IMG/VR virus record: IMGVR_UViG_3300029954_000068
Coordinates: 1-27,841 of that record
DNA: 27,841 bases
Strand: one strand, 5' to 3'
DNA from: a virus
Within the stretch, counting starts at the first letter, position 1; every line of letters begins with the position of its first letter. Below the pieces are notes generated by a model, which saw only the letters and a list, made by a program, of their open reading frames with translations, did no database searches and had not been told where the DNA came from. The position numbers were made by a program, and so were the translations under genes. Positions 1-6,909 of the stretch are shown here, one piece after another.

Positions 1-206
1 AGCAAATTCAAAATACCGTTCATGTCTTTGCCGAGCGGAGGCGTACCACCAGAAAGCGGACTGATCATCGTACTTGGCGGGAACCCATCATTCAGTGATG
101 CCGCGCCGGGCGTAATACTGATTTGGGATGTTTCTGGAATAATGTTCTTTGCGCCATTGGCCGCAAATGGCAACGGAATTGGCGATGGCGTTTGGTTAGC
201 TTGCAT
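1..206 (-). CDS. Tail fibre protein, N-terminal part (runs off window)
   Basis: This is an open frame from an ATG at 206 to the left edge of the window, 68 codons with no stop. It begins MQANQTPSPIPLPFAANGAK and continues with PETSQISITPGAASLNDGFPP and GGTPPLGKDMNGILNLL. This is a close paralogue of the first 70 residues of the complete fibre at 1054-2133. That region is the conserved phage-proximal anchor of many short fibres (PxGKDMNGIL motif), so the missing remainder is expected to be the fibre shaft and tip. The ATG lies inside the 3' end of the upstream gene (11-bp overlap). The arrangement is the same at the other fibre copy. The annotation as a tail fibre is by the shared anchor only. 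Confidence 0.8.
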   Translation of the reverse strand, partial: MQANQTPSPIPLPFAANGAKNIIPETSQISITPGAASLNDGFPPSTMISPLSGGTPPLGKDMNGILNL

Positions 207-507
207 TCGTCGATACCTTGAGTGTGGCGTTGGCTAGGCAATGCCCTTTGCCAAACATGAAATCGATAATTGGCGCTGCAATCTTTGCCCAGTTCTTGCC
301 TTCGATAAGCGCATTACCAGTACGCGTTGAAATAGTCTGATCTGCTGGGCCCCCAAAGAGCGCGTTGCCGCATTCATCTTGAGCGACCGCCATGCTCTTA
401 GCCCGCTCCTCCGAGCCAAATAACGCCTGCATCAGCATTGCAAGATTCAAAATCGGTGTGACCAGCGTCACCAAGGCCCACAGCATTACAAGTTGCAATC
501 TGTTCAT
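196..507 (-). CDS. Small membrane-anchored hypothetical protein
   Basis: The 103-residue protein starts MNRLQLVMLWALVTLVTP, giving one hydrophobic N-terminal segment (about residues 4-26) that could be a membrane anchor or uncleaved signal. A more polar C-terminal part follows with three cysteines and no motif I recognise. The ATG at 507 is one base after the TGA of the upstream DUF4376-like gene. That suggests translational coupling, because no clear Shine-Dalgarno is visible. A longer frame opens to 552 but would run into the upstream gene. The 3' end overlaps the next fibre gene by 11 bp. It could be a holin-like or lysis-accessory protein or a fibre-associated protein; nothing in the sequence decides this. 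Confidence 0.6.
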   Translation of the reverse strand: MNRLQLVMLWALVTLVTPILNLAMLMQALFGSEERAKSMAVAQDECGNALFGGPADQTISTRTGNALIEGKNWAKIAAPIIDFMFGKGHCLANATLKVSTNAS

Positions 508-508
508 A

Positions 509-1054
509 TCAATCAATCGTGATTTGGTTGGATGGGAACTGCGCGGCACCACCGCCGGATAGCGCTATAAATACCTGTTTGCAGGCAGACACATATTGCG
601 CAGCAGCTTTGGAGAACTGCATAAACACAGTCGTCGATGGGAACGTGTGAACTCCGCCAGCAGCATCAGCCCAAGGGAACGTCGTCAGCCCATTGGTAAA
701 TTCCTGATAGGTTGAAATGAACTGTGCCTCCGCACCGATATTGGCAGTATCCGCATCGGCAACGCCGTAGGTTGCATTGAGTGCTGGCGTGGATGCGCTC
801 GTTACCGCCAGGCCAGATGCAATAGCTGCCTTGTATAGCTGATAAGGCGTCGGCGGCAGTTCGACATACGCGCCAATTGCGCCATATTTTCCGGCGACAA
901 GATCGGCAAATATTTCCTGCCCATGGGCCACTGGATCAGAGTTCGATGCAATGAAAGGAAGGTAATCCTGGTACGCATCAAATTTCACCTGGCATCGGAT
1001 CGATGTGTTGTTTGCGTCAGCATAAATAGGGGTCTTCACATCTGTGTAATTCAT
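509..1054 (-). CDS. DUF4376-like protein, putative tail fibre assembly factor
   Basis: The 181-residue protein starts at an ATG that shares one base with the stop of the tail fibre gene (TAATG). The C-terminal half (about residues 90-165) has the pattern of DUF4376-type domains found next to phage tail fibres: an ATYGVADAD segment, an alternating aromatic/polar stretch, then W-DAAGGVHTFPSTTVF followed by a helix. A second protein with the same pattern is encoded at 10871-11407. The position directly downstream of the fibre gene is where fibre chaperones usually sit. The chaperone role is inferred from position and family, not shown by catalytic residues. The protein could instead be a minor fibre subunit. 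Confidence 0.6.
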   Translation of the reverse strand: MNYTDVKTPIYADANNTSIRCQVKFDAYQDYLPFIASNSDPVAHGQEIFADLVAGKYGAIGAYVELPPTPYQLYKAAIASGLAVTSASTPALNATYGVADADTANIGAEAQFISTYQEFTNGLTTFPWADAAGGVHTFPSTTVFMQFSKAAAQYVSACKQVFIALSGGGAAQFPSNQITID

Positions 1055-2133
1055 TAGGCAACCCTCACATAAAGCATGGTGAAATTATCGCCATTACCAT
1101 TGATTGATCCGTAGTCGTAAACCCAGGACTCAAGCACCCACGAGCCAGGCAGGTTGCACGGGTCTGTCGCTGGATTCGGCCCGGCATTAACATCGGCATG
1201 TACTGTTTTTTGCAAATGATAGGCACCAATGCCGCCTGGCTGCCCTGTCGTGACAGCGCCCGCCATACCGTTGACCGAAGTCACACCACCATTGGCAGCA
1301 GTATCAGCCGTCGATGCGTGGGCCACGCTGAGAGCGGATGGCTCATACACGTACATCGTGTCATTAGGGTAGTTCCCTCCCCACAGAAATTCAGGCTGGC
1401 CGGGCTGCGCCACAAAGTCGAAAGTGAGCGGCTGACCGAGGTTGCCGCCGCTGCCAAGCGTAGCAGCCGCTCCAGAAATGCTGATCGGCCACACGTTCGA
1501 AAAATTCGTGCTGTCTACCTCCAGCAACAATTGTCCGCTGCCACCCCATCCTATGTAAATTTTGTTAGCCCCCTGCCCCCCACCACCGCCCTGTTGAACG
1601 GGAGTAAAACCCAAGGCTGGCTGTAGTGAGGGAACCCCGTTCAGATCGCTATAATTGCCCGATGTTGCTACGACAGCAAGAACGGGCTTATTAAGAATCT
1701 CAGTCGGCCCACTGGTCGCATTCCAGTCAGGGCTGAGCGATAGCCAACCCGCTCCGCCAGCGTCCGGGTCGGACTGGTTATTGTCTACCGTGTTGAACCA
1801 AAAGCCAGTGCCGCTGGATTGCAGTAGCACAGCGCCGCGTGGATAACCACTCACGTTCGGATCGGTTGCAAAGGCCGCGTTGTATGTGAAGGAACCACCG
1901 GCCTGCGACCACCGCGCCGTCGCAGACAATAGGTACAGGATTCCGTTCATGTCTTTGCCGGATGGCGGCACGCCACCTGCGGTCGGCGCTTCCATCGTCA
2001 CAACAGGGAAGCCGTCGTTAAGCGATGCCGCGCCAGGTGTGATGGTGATCTGAGACGCTTCTGGAATGGCGTTCTTTACGCCATTCGCCGCAAAGGGTAA
2101 TGGAATCAGGATAGGGGGCTGGTTAATTTGCAT
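1054..2133 (-). CDS. Tail fibre protein
   Basis: The 359-residue protein begins MQINQPPILIPLPFAANGVK. Its first 75 residues match the partial fibre at the left edge (ITPGAASLNDGFP, GGVPPSGKDMNGIL) and form the presumed baseplate-proximal anchor. The middle is rich in Gly, Asn and Ser with a GGGGGQG hinge near residue 182, typical of fibre shafts. The C-terminal region contains GVTSVNGMAGAV (about 281-292), a motif common in trimeric phage fibres, and an aromatic tip. The ATG overlaps the end of the DUF2612 gene by 11 bp. It is followed by the DUF4376-like gene. It probably trimerises and contacts the host surface; the receptor cannot be read from the sequence. Confidence 0.85.
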   Translation of the reverse strand: MQINQPPILIPLPFAANGVKNAIPEASQITITPGAASLNDGFPVVTMEAPTAGGVPPSGKDMNGILYLLSATARWSQAGGSFTYNAAFATDPNVSGYPRGAVLLQSSGTGFWFNTVDNNQSDPDAGGAGWLSLSPDWNATSGPTEILNKPVLAVVATSGNYSDLNGVPSLQPALGFTPVQQGGGGGQGANKIYIGWGGSGQLLLEVDSTNFSNVWPISISGAAATLGSGGNLGQPLTFDFVAQPGQPEFLWGGNYPNDTMYVYEPSALSVAHASTADTAANGGVTSVNGMAGAVTTGQPGGIGAYHLQKTVHADVNAGPNPATDPCNLPGSWVLESWVYDYGSINGNGDNFTMLYVRVA

Positions 2134-2803
2134 TGATTACACCACTGAAAAATACACCTTGATTAAACGGAACATAGACCGACGAATTTGCTTCTGAAAA
2201 ACCGAAAATGTTAGTCGGAATTTGAATAATATTGGCAAGAACTCCGGTCGGACGAGGCAGTACACCTGACTGCGTGAGAATCGCCACCTCGATTGGCGAA
2301 AGGTAAAACTCGAACGTGTATTGCATCGTCATCTTCCCCGTGTCGAGGACATAGCACCTGCCGCGATCCGCGAATAAATAATTAAGCAAAGTGTTTAACG
2401 ATGATGCCGTGCAATTCGTAATGTTCGCCATTGCCTTAGTCATGATCAACGTGCGATAGGTATCATCGTCAAGCGCCACATTGCGCAATACCGGAGGCCC
2501 TCCATCATTGAAGGTGCCCTCGTTGAATGGCTGTACGCCGGTCGCTGCCGTCAGTGGTGAAAACGCCTCCCCAAATCCGAAGTACGTTGGCGGTATGGCG
2601 GCATTGACTGAGCGTTCGACATTGACAATTTTCCCCCACACGTCAAGGCCATAACCAACTGCTGACTGAACATTCCAAATCGTGTTGTAAAAATTATCGA
2701 TGTCCGCGCCTGGATCGATGTCCTCGTTAAGGTATTCGATTAGCGCCGTGATGGTTGGACTGGTCGCATATTGCGCCAGGAGTGTTTCCTGCCAGTTTTG
2801 CAT
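2123..2803 (-). CDS. DUF2612 baseplate protein (gpI-like)
   Basis: The 226-residue protein fits the DUF2612 family, the distal baseplate protein that in this phage type lies between baseplate J and the fibre and plays the role of P2 gpI. Visible hallmarks are the N-terminal WQETLLAQYATSPTI, the GLDVWGKIV segment (about residues 53-61) and the C-terminal FGFSEAN...PFNQGVFFS. The FGFGEA...PFNEGTF and FGFSEAN...PFNQGVF segments are internal repeats of a Phe-rich turn. It starts three bases after the baseplate J stop and overlaps the fibre gene. It likely bridges baseplate wedge and tail fibre. Confidence 0.85.
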   Translation of the reverse strand: MQNWQETLLAQYATSPTITALIEYLNEDIDPGADIDNFYNTIWNVQSAVGYGLDVWGKIVNVERSVNAAIPPTYFGFGEAFSPLTAATGVQPFNEGTFNDGGPPVLRNVALDDDTYRTLIMTKAMANITNCTASSLNTLLNYLFADRGRCYVLDTGKMTMQYTFEFYLSPIEVAILTQSGVLPRPTGVLANIIQIPTNIFGFSEANSSVYVPFNQGVFFSGVINAN

Positions 2804-2805
2804 CT

Positions 2806-4020
2806 TCAGACCTGCGTGACGTTGATATTCGATATGTCGAGCGTCGGATATTGATCAATGCCAAATGTGATCGAATTTTGGTTGATCGTCGTCGGACTCG
2901 TGCTAAGCATGATCGACAGAATATTGACGTTCTCATTGGTCGCTGACACGCCTGCGTAATACCTCCCAGCGTAGATACTTGAACCAATGCGGGCACTTGT
3001 GCCACCATCCGCGCCGGTAAACGAAGCGAGTACTGCCTGCGCAATGAGTTGCGCGACATTAGATGGCAGCAGATTGCTCGCCTGAATCTGCACGGCGACA
3101 TAACATTGCACCGGGGCCGGTGTTTCCCAAGTGACGGTGTACTGTGGCTGCGGCTGGTTGTAACTCGTGTCATAAACTACATAGGAGGTATTTCCGTTGT
3201 AATCACAACCAACGGCTTTCTTGCTCCATATCGCAGCTGCAATCGACGCCGCGTCACCACCGACTGCGGACACAAAAAGGGAATGCGGCAGCAGTGGGTA
3301 ATTTGTTGCGCCGTACAGCACCGTCGCACCGGTCGGGTTATCAATGACAAACGCATCCAGCACATTTGGAACTGACAGCACAGCGCCATAGACAGCCTGC
3401 ACGCTATTGACGGCGTTAACGGCGACAGACAACCTACGCCGCGCCTCGAATTCGGCGCGAGTCTCAACATTCTGTCCTGGCGCTCCTGCGGTCGAATTAG
3501 CAATGCGATCCCAGCCCTGCACCGCCGTATAAATCGTCGAAAGCGCGCCAATCTGACACGTCACCGGCCCCATCGTCTGGCATTGAAACTGCACCGTTAC
3601 CTGTCCTGATGCGGGAATCGTTGCCGATGCCGTTGAGTTATACAGATAACCATTCGCATCCTGCGCGACAGAGCCTGCTGGAATGACAGTGCCAACCAAC
3701 CCGATACATGTAGCGGCAACGACCGTTCCCGACGCCGCAATGCGGTTAAGAAAGTAAATTCGCCCGATAGCATCCTGCCAACGTCCATCAGCCACATCTG
3801 GATTTACTTGATTCGAGATCGCGAGAACTTGATTATTTTTGTCTCCGATAATCGCCGTTAGAGATTGCGCCAATTGCCCCTGCGGCGTTGTCAGACCTGG
3901 ATTGACGCCCCCGCCGAATGCAGCATTAATGTCTGCCTGAACGCCGGCGAGAACAGCTGATTCAAGAGGCAATACAGGGCCGTTGGTTGTGAGCTGGATA
4001 GCTGGTACGTTTGTTTGCAT
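2806..4020 (-). CDS. Baseplate J/gp47 family protein
   Basis: The 404-residue protein shows features of the baseplate J family (P2 gpJ, Mu gp47, T4 gp6): an N-terminal segment on initiation of the wedge (LESAVLAGVQADINAAFGGG), WQDAIGRIYFLNR near residues 80-92, the TVIPAGSVAQDANGYLY strand region near 110-126, and ETRAEFEARRRLSV near 186-199. The ExRxEFxARR helix is characteristic. It lies one base downstream of the gp25-like wedge gene and directly upstream of DUF2612, the usual W-J-I order. It forms the wedge ring that reorganises on sheath contraction. Family assignment is firm. Confidence 0.92.
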   Translation of the reverse strand: MQTNVPAIQLTTNGPVLPLESAVLAGVQADINAAFGGGVNPGLTTPQGQLAQSLTAIIGDKNNQVLAISNQVNPDVADGRWQDAIGRIYFLNRIAASGTVVAATCIGLVGTVIPAGSVAQDANGYLYNSTASATIPASGQVTVQFQCQTMGPVTCQIGALSTIYTAVQGWDRIANSTAGAPGQNVETRAEFEARRRLSVAVNAVNSVQAVYGAVLSVPNVLDAFVIDNPTGATVLYGATNYPLLPHSLFVSAVGGDAASIAAAIWSKKAVGCDYNGNTSYVVYDTSYNQPQPQYTVTWETPAPVQCYVAVQIQASNLLPSNVAQLIAQAVLASFTGADGGTSARIGSSIYAGRYYAGVSATNENVNILSIMLSTSPTTINQNSITFGIDQYPTLDISNINVTQV

Positions 4021-4021
4021 G

Positions 4022-4372
4022 TTAGAAAGTCACCGTGCTAGTGTTGCCAGTAATGTCCGTCACTTCAATATCCCCACTCAGCACACGATTGCTAAAACCA
4101 AGATTCGTAACGCTCGCGCTCGCAACGTTCTGAACACTCATCGCTGCGGTGACAATTTTCGCTTGCACAAAAGATGCGGGAGGTAGTTGGCCTAAAATGC
4201 TCTGCCAGTAAGGAAGCCCTTGCGTGGCGTCATACCAGCACTCCCCAAGAAATGTTTTGACGGCACTTGCCACATCTTGGGCGATAGAATAAGGATCGGA
4301 TGCGCAAGCAATATTGCCATTCGTATCCAATACCAAATCCCACGCCGTGCGGTCTAGCAAAAGTGTTTTCAC
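4022..4372 (-). CDS. gp25-like baseplate wedge protein
   Basis: The 116-residue protein carries the gp25/gpW-type pattern: LDTNGNIACASDPYSIAQDVASAV followed by FLGECWYDATQGLPY and ILG (about residues 16-62), then a C-terminal strand pair with a ITGNTSTVTF end. In T4, P2 and type VI systems this protein nucleates the sheath on the baseplate. It is followed after one base by baseplate J. Its length is normal for the family. The intergenic region upstream (4373-4476) carries terminator-like hairpins, so it may be transcribed by read-through or from an unrecognised start. Confidence 0.85.
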   Translation of the reverse strand: MKTLLLDRTAWDLVLDTNGNIACASDPYSIAQDVASAVKTFLGECWYDATQGLPYWQSILGQLPPASFVQAKIVTAAMSVQNVASASVTNLGFSNRVLSGDIEVTDITGNTSTVTF

Positions 4373-4398
4373 TTCAATTCCCGTTCAGAGGTGTAAAG

Positions 4399-4440
4399 CA
4401 AGAAAGCCCCAGACTTTTCGCATCGTCCGGAGCTTTCTTG
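4399..4440 (-). terminator. Terminator-like hairpin between spike and wedge genes
   Basis: A long imperfect inverted repeat: CAAGAAAGC at 4399-4407 pairs with GCTTTCTTG at 4432-4440, and the stem continues inward to GAC/GTC with two mismatches. The apex is TTTTCGCATC. On the minus strand the stem is followed by T-rich sequence. A second A-rich/T-rich pair (AAAAAAC at 4443-4449 against GTTTTTT nearby) lies just upstream in transcription, so two tandem weak terminators are possible. The stem is symmetrical and may act in both directions. Confidence 0.6.
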
Positions 4441-4476
4441 TTAAAAAACGCCCGAAGGCAGAGTTTTTTGAAAATG

Positions 4477-5211
4477 CTAAATCGGGGGACTTGTCGTTCC
4501 GTTGCGTGAATCGATATGCTCATGCCCGTGGACGCTAGTCCCGCTTGCCGTTACATCCTGATTTACCGTCAGCGGCCCCTGCATGGAAGCGTTGCCGCCG
4601 AGCGGACCTTGGCCTTGCGCCAGCTGACCATCAATCTCAACGATAGGCGCTGATTGGGTCACCTGATTTCCAGCCGTCAGGCCGATGGTCTGCTGCGCCT
4701 GGAGAACGATGACCGGTGCAGCAAGGCTGATTTGCTGCGGCGATACGATGGTGATTCCATCCGATGCGAAGGCAATGTATTGGGCGGGAAGACTAGACAG
4801 TATTGTCATGACATAGATGGAGTCCGACATATCATGTTTGCGCAAACTACCTGGCCCAGCCTGCCCCTTGTTCGAGACGGCTGTCGAGTTGTCCCGGTCA
4901 CATACCGCAACCAGGCCGATGTCGCCAACCTGCGGGTCAATAATCACCGCGTTCGCGCCACCCTGCAAACGCATGTACGGCACGCCATGAATGATGCCGT
5001 GCGGGATAACGTTACCTTCCCCATCAAGCTGTCCGACCAATGGCAAAATATCTACCTTGCCACTGCCCGCGATTGTGCCGTCCTGCGTTACGGCCACGAC
5101 AGTGGCAATAAAAGATGTTCGAAGCCGCGAAATAAGCTGCTCCGCAATACTGCGATGACGCTGGTATTCGTTGAATAGCGCGCCAGCTGTAATGCTAGTT
5201 GCTGCGGACAT
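4477..5211 (-). CDS. Baseplate spike protein (gp138/gpV-like)
   Basis: The 244-residue protein has an OB-fold N-terminal region of the Gp138/gpV type (about residues 30-120: FIATVVAV, DILPLVGQ, GVPYM, VGDIGLVAVCDRD), then a short beta-helix-like stretch rich in Ile/Val/Gln/Gly (about 145-220). It ends VHGHEHIDSRNGTTSPP. The HGHEH motif at about 228-232 resembles the HxH iron site that caps P2 and phi92 spikes. It sits just after the hub gene and overlaps it by 17 bp. It is the trimeric membrane-puncturing tip at the distal end of the tail tube. Confidence 0.9.
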   Translation of the reverse strand: MSAATSITAGALFNEYQRHRSIAEQLISRLRTSFIATVVAVTQDGTIAGSGKVDILPLVGQLDGEGNVIPHGIIHGVPYMRLQGGANAVIIDPQVGDIGLVAVCDRDNSTAVSNKGQAGPGSLRKHDMSDSIYVMTILSSLPAQYIAFASDGITIVSPQQISLAAPVIVLQAQQTIGLTAGNQVTQSAPIVEIDGQLAQGQGPLGGNASMQGPLTVNQDVTASGTSVHGHEHIDSRNGTTSPPI

Positions 5212-6073
5212 TTGAAAATCCCAGAGAAAACAGATGTAATTCGCTAAACCATGGGCCGTCAGGCATCAGTGTCGATAGATCATGAGTCACCTGCGTTAGC
5301 TGCCATGCACCAGAGGCTCTAGGGATGGAGGACGTGATATTTACAACAGTCCCATACAAAAAAAGAGGATTCCACTCAGCCCTAACGCAAATTCCGCATT
5401 CTTCAAATTTCGGATAGCTAGCCATCCCCGATGCAGATGATAAATTTATCTCAGGAAAATTTGGCGCATCACGATTCGGCCAGATATGAAATACATTATT
5501 GTCCAACAGCACAACGGTCTGCGCCGCCGTTGCAACTCGCTCAATCTGATCCATCAATGTGCCGCTCAAATACTGCCCAGAAAGCTTTGCTGTGACGCCG
5601 TGGTTCTGGAACCCCATCCCCATTTGTGCCGCAAGCCCCCCGATGATGCTTGCCACATCTTGTGTACCGGGATAGGTGTTGGCAGCCGCAGAATTAGCGC
5701 GCTCAAACAATCCACCCTGCGCCGACACAACAAATGACGCTTCAGCACTATCCGAAATATCAATGAATGCGCCATAAATCGTGCCAGCGAAAACAGTATG
5801 CTGAAGGCCGCCAACATCGCCCGCAAAGACCTGCACCTGATTGGTGCGGAAAACAACGCCTTTACTATACGCCAACGATAGGAGATTCATGTCTGCCATC
5901 TTCATGCCGAATATTCTCAAACTGAGCGAATACGTTGCTAGCGGCCCCTGAATGGATGTGGCGATGGTCGCCAGTATGCGATAGCCGTTTAACGCAAGCG
6001 TCTTGCTGCCACCAGGAAAACTATCTTGTGCAAGGTCAAATTGAACATTGATCTGTCTCTGCGTAAAGCTCAT
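5195..6073 (-). CDS. Baseplate hub protein (gpD/gp27-like)
   Basis: The 292-residue protein is encoded directly upstream of the spike gene, where the hub subunit is expected. It begins with a conserved beta-strand region (QRQINVQFDL, TLALNGYRI) and contains a VQVFAGDVGGLQHTVFAGTIYGAF segment near residues 78-101, typical of hub proteins of DUF3383/DUF3277 phages. AASIIGGLAAQMGMGF-like and IERVATAAQ helices follow. The start has a good ribosome site (AGGG, six bases before the ATG). It connects the tail tube to the spike. The fold assignment is by position and general pattern, not by a single diagnostic motif. Confidence 0.8.
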   Translation of the reverse strand: MSFTQRQINVQFDLAQDSFPGGSKTLALNGYRILATIATSIQGPLATYSLSLRIFGMKMADMNLLSLAYSKGVVFRTNQVQVFAGDVGGLQHTVFAGTIYGAFIDISDSAEASFVVSAQGGLFERANSAAANTYPGTQDVASIIGGLAAQMGMGFQNHGVTAKLSGQYLSGTLMDQIERVATAAQTVVLLDNNVFHIWPNRDAPNFPEINLSSASGMASYPKFEECGICVRAEWNPLFLYGTVVNITSSIPRASGAWQLTQVTHDLSTLMPDGPWFSELHLFSLGFSNVRSN

Positions 6074-6140
6074 TTAATTCCCTGCAAAAAAAATGTCGAA
6101 GTTGCCTTGGGCTGGCTGGATAGAGCTTCAAGCGCGCCCC

Positions 6141-6266
6141 TTACAAAGATAGAAACGCTAGCACCACGCCAAGCCAAAGAAAACCGCCGCTTCCGCCGTG
6201 CGTCTCAAGGTAAGCAGCAACCGACGCAAGGCCAACCATCCCGATGCTGATGGCAATTTTTTTCAT
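6141..6266 (-). CDS. Very small membrane protein (41 aa)
   Basis: I read this short frame directly: ATG at 6266, GGAG eight bases upstream, TAA at 6143-6141. The product starts MKKIAISIGMVGLASVAAYL, followed by a Gly/Ser hinge (ETHGGSGG) and FLWLGVVLAFLSL. Two hydrophobic stretches flank the hinge, so a helical membrane hairpin is likely. It lies between two baseplate genes and follows another tiny membrane-protein gene. Function is unknown; holin, antiholin or superinfection exclusion are possibilities. The good ribosome site and clean hydrophobic pattern argue that it is translated, but a search for conservation is lacking. Confidence 0.6.
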   Translation of the reverse strand: MKKIAISIGMVGLASVAAYLETHGGSGGFLWLGVVLAFLSL

Positions 6267-6284
6267 CAGATTTGCTCCAAGAAA

Positions 6285-6304
6285 CCTCGCCCTTCAGGGC
6301 GGGG
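6285..6304. repeat. GC-rich hairpin between two small membrane genes
   Basis: An 8-bp stem (one G-T pair) with a TTCA apex: CCTCGCCC at 6285-6292 pairs with GGGCGGGG at 6297-6304. No strong T-run follows on either strand, so it is a weak terminator candidate. On the plus strand the hairpin followed by AGGATGTCC resembles the right-end hairpins of IS200/IS605-family elements. No transposase is present in the window. Confidence 0.5.
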
Positions 6305-6329
6305 AGGATGTCCCTTGATGAATTTGTAC

Positions 6330-6476
6330 TTAGATAAAATGTTTTGCGATGGCGTAAGCAAAACCGCTGCAAACAATCCATGCTAAAGGAGTCAAGATGT
6401 GGCGAATCCCACGACACCACGCTACAACGAGCGCTGCGCGATCTGCTCCCCGGGTTGAAGTCTGTGCTTGTATCAT
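6330..6476 (-). CDS. Small membrane protein (48 aa)
   Basis: The 48-residue protein has a polar N-terminus (MIQAQTSTRGADRAAL) and a C-terminal hydrophobic segment HILTPLAWIVCSGFAYAIA ending in KHF-I, consistent with one transmembrane helix. I chose the ATG at 6476 because it has GGAG eight bases upstream. An in-frame ATG at 6521 would add 15 residues but has only a weak site. It is the first gene after the repeated terminator at 6554-6591 and is followed by the 41-residue membrane protein. The pair sits out of place among baseplate genes, like a moron. Function unknown; holin-like is possible. Confidence 0.6.
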   Translation of the reverse strand: MIQAQTSTRGADRAALVVAWCRGIRHILTPLAWIVCSGFAYAIAKHFI

Positions 6477-6553
6477 TAAATCATCTCCAAATTTGTCTTT
6501 GGGTATGTTAGGATTTTCCATGTTTTCACTTCTAGGGAATTAGTTGTGGAAAT

Positions 6554-6591
6554 AAAAAGCCCCTGAACGCGACCAACGTCAGGGGCTTTTG
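6554..6591 (-). terminator. Strong bidirectional terminator, copy 1 of a 38-nt repeat
   Basis: A perfect 12-bp stem AAAAGCCCCTGA/TCAGGGGCTTTT with a 12-nt apex, T-run on the minus strand and a T-rich tail on the plus strand. It lies just after the baseplate plug gene (ends at 6615). It is identical in 37 of 38 positions to 10812-10849; the only difference (6573) is in the loop. Confidence 0.9.
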
Positions 6592-6614
6592 CTTTTGTTC
6601 GGTACTGCTATTTT

Positions 6615-6908
6615 TCAGCTTTGTTCAATATAGATAAGTTGCCAGCGCGCTCCTAGCCCCGTGTACCGAGGATCGTCATCGCCTTCGGTGTCAATGAAGG
6701 TCAAGTCGCCGATGAAATCCAGATATTCTTGCCGCACAAGATAGACCCGGTCGCGGCACAGTACTCCGGTCATCACGGCATTCCCATTCACATACAGGTC
6801 GAGATAGAGGCCCGTGTTTTTCTGATACAGGTTGATGCCGCAATACTGCTGCGCCAGATTAACGCTCAAATTTTGCGATGCAACAGCGGCCAGTGGAATG
6901 TTCAGCAT
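6615..6908 (-). CDS. Baseplate plug protein (DUF6983-type)
   Basis: The 97-residue protein matches the phage baseplate plug family. The conserved pattern is an N-terminal VNLAQQYCGINLYQK, LDLYVNG, and near the C-terminus GDLTFIDTEGDDDPRYTGLGARWQLIY (residues about 67-93), of which the D-T-x-G-x-x-D-P-x-Y-x-G-L-G-x-R-W segment is diagnostic. It starts one base after the stop of the Dit-like gene and is followed by a strong terminator. The family lies between the Dit-like protein and hub in related phages. It probably seals the inner tube at the baseplate before infection. Confidence 0.85.
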   Translation of the reverse strand: MLNIPLAAVASQNLSVNLAQQYCGINLYQKNTGLYLDLYVNGNAVMTGVLCRDRVYLVRQEYLDFIGDLTFIDTEGDDDPRYTGLGARWQLIYIEQS

Positions 6909-6909
6909 C

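Noticed and set aside
1054-2133. Diversity-generating retroelement acting on the fibre
   Set aside because: No reverse transcriptase and no repeat pair with A-specific differences is seen; the duplicated fibre N-terminus is an anchor, not a variable tip.
6205-6420. 71-codon minus-strand frame overlapping both small membrane genes
   Set aside because: No ribosome site, mixed composition; the two short frames in other phases have good sites and hydrophobic patterns.
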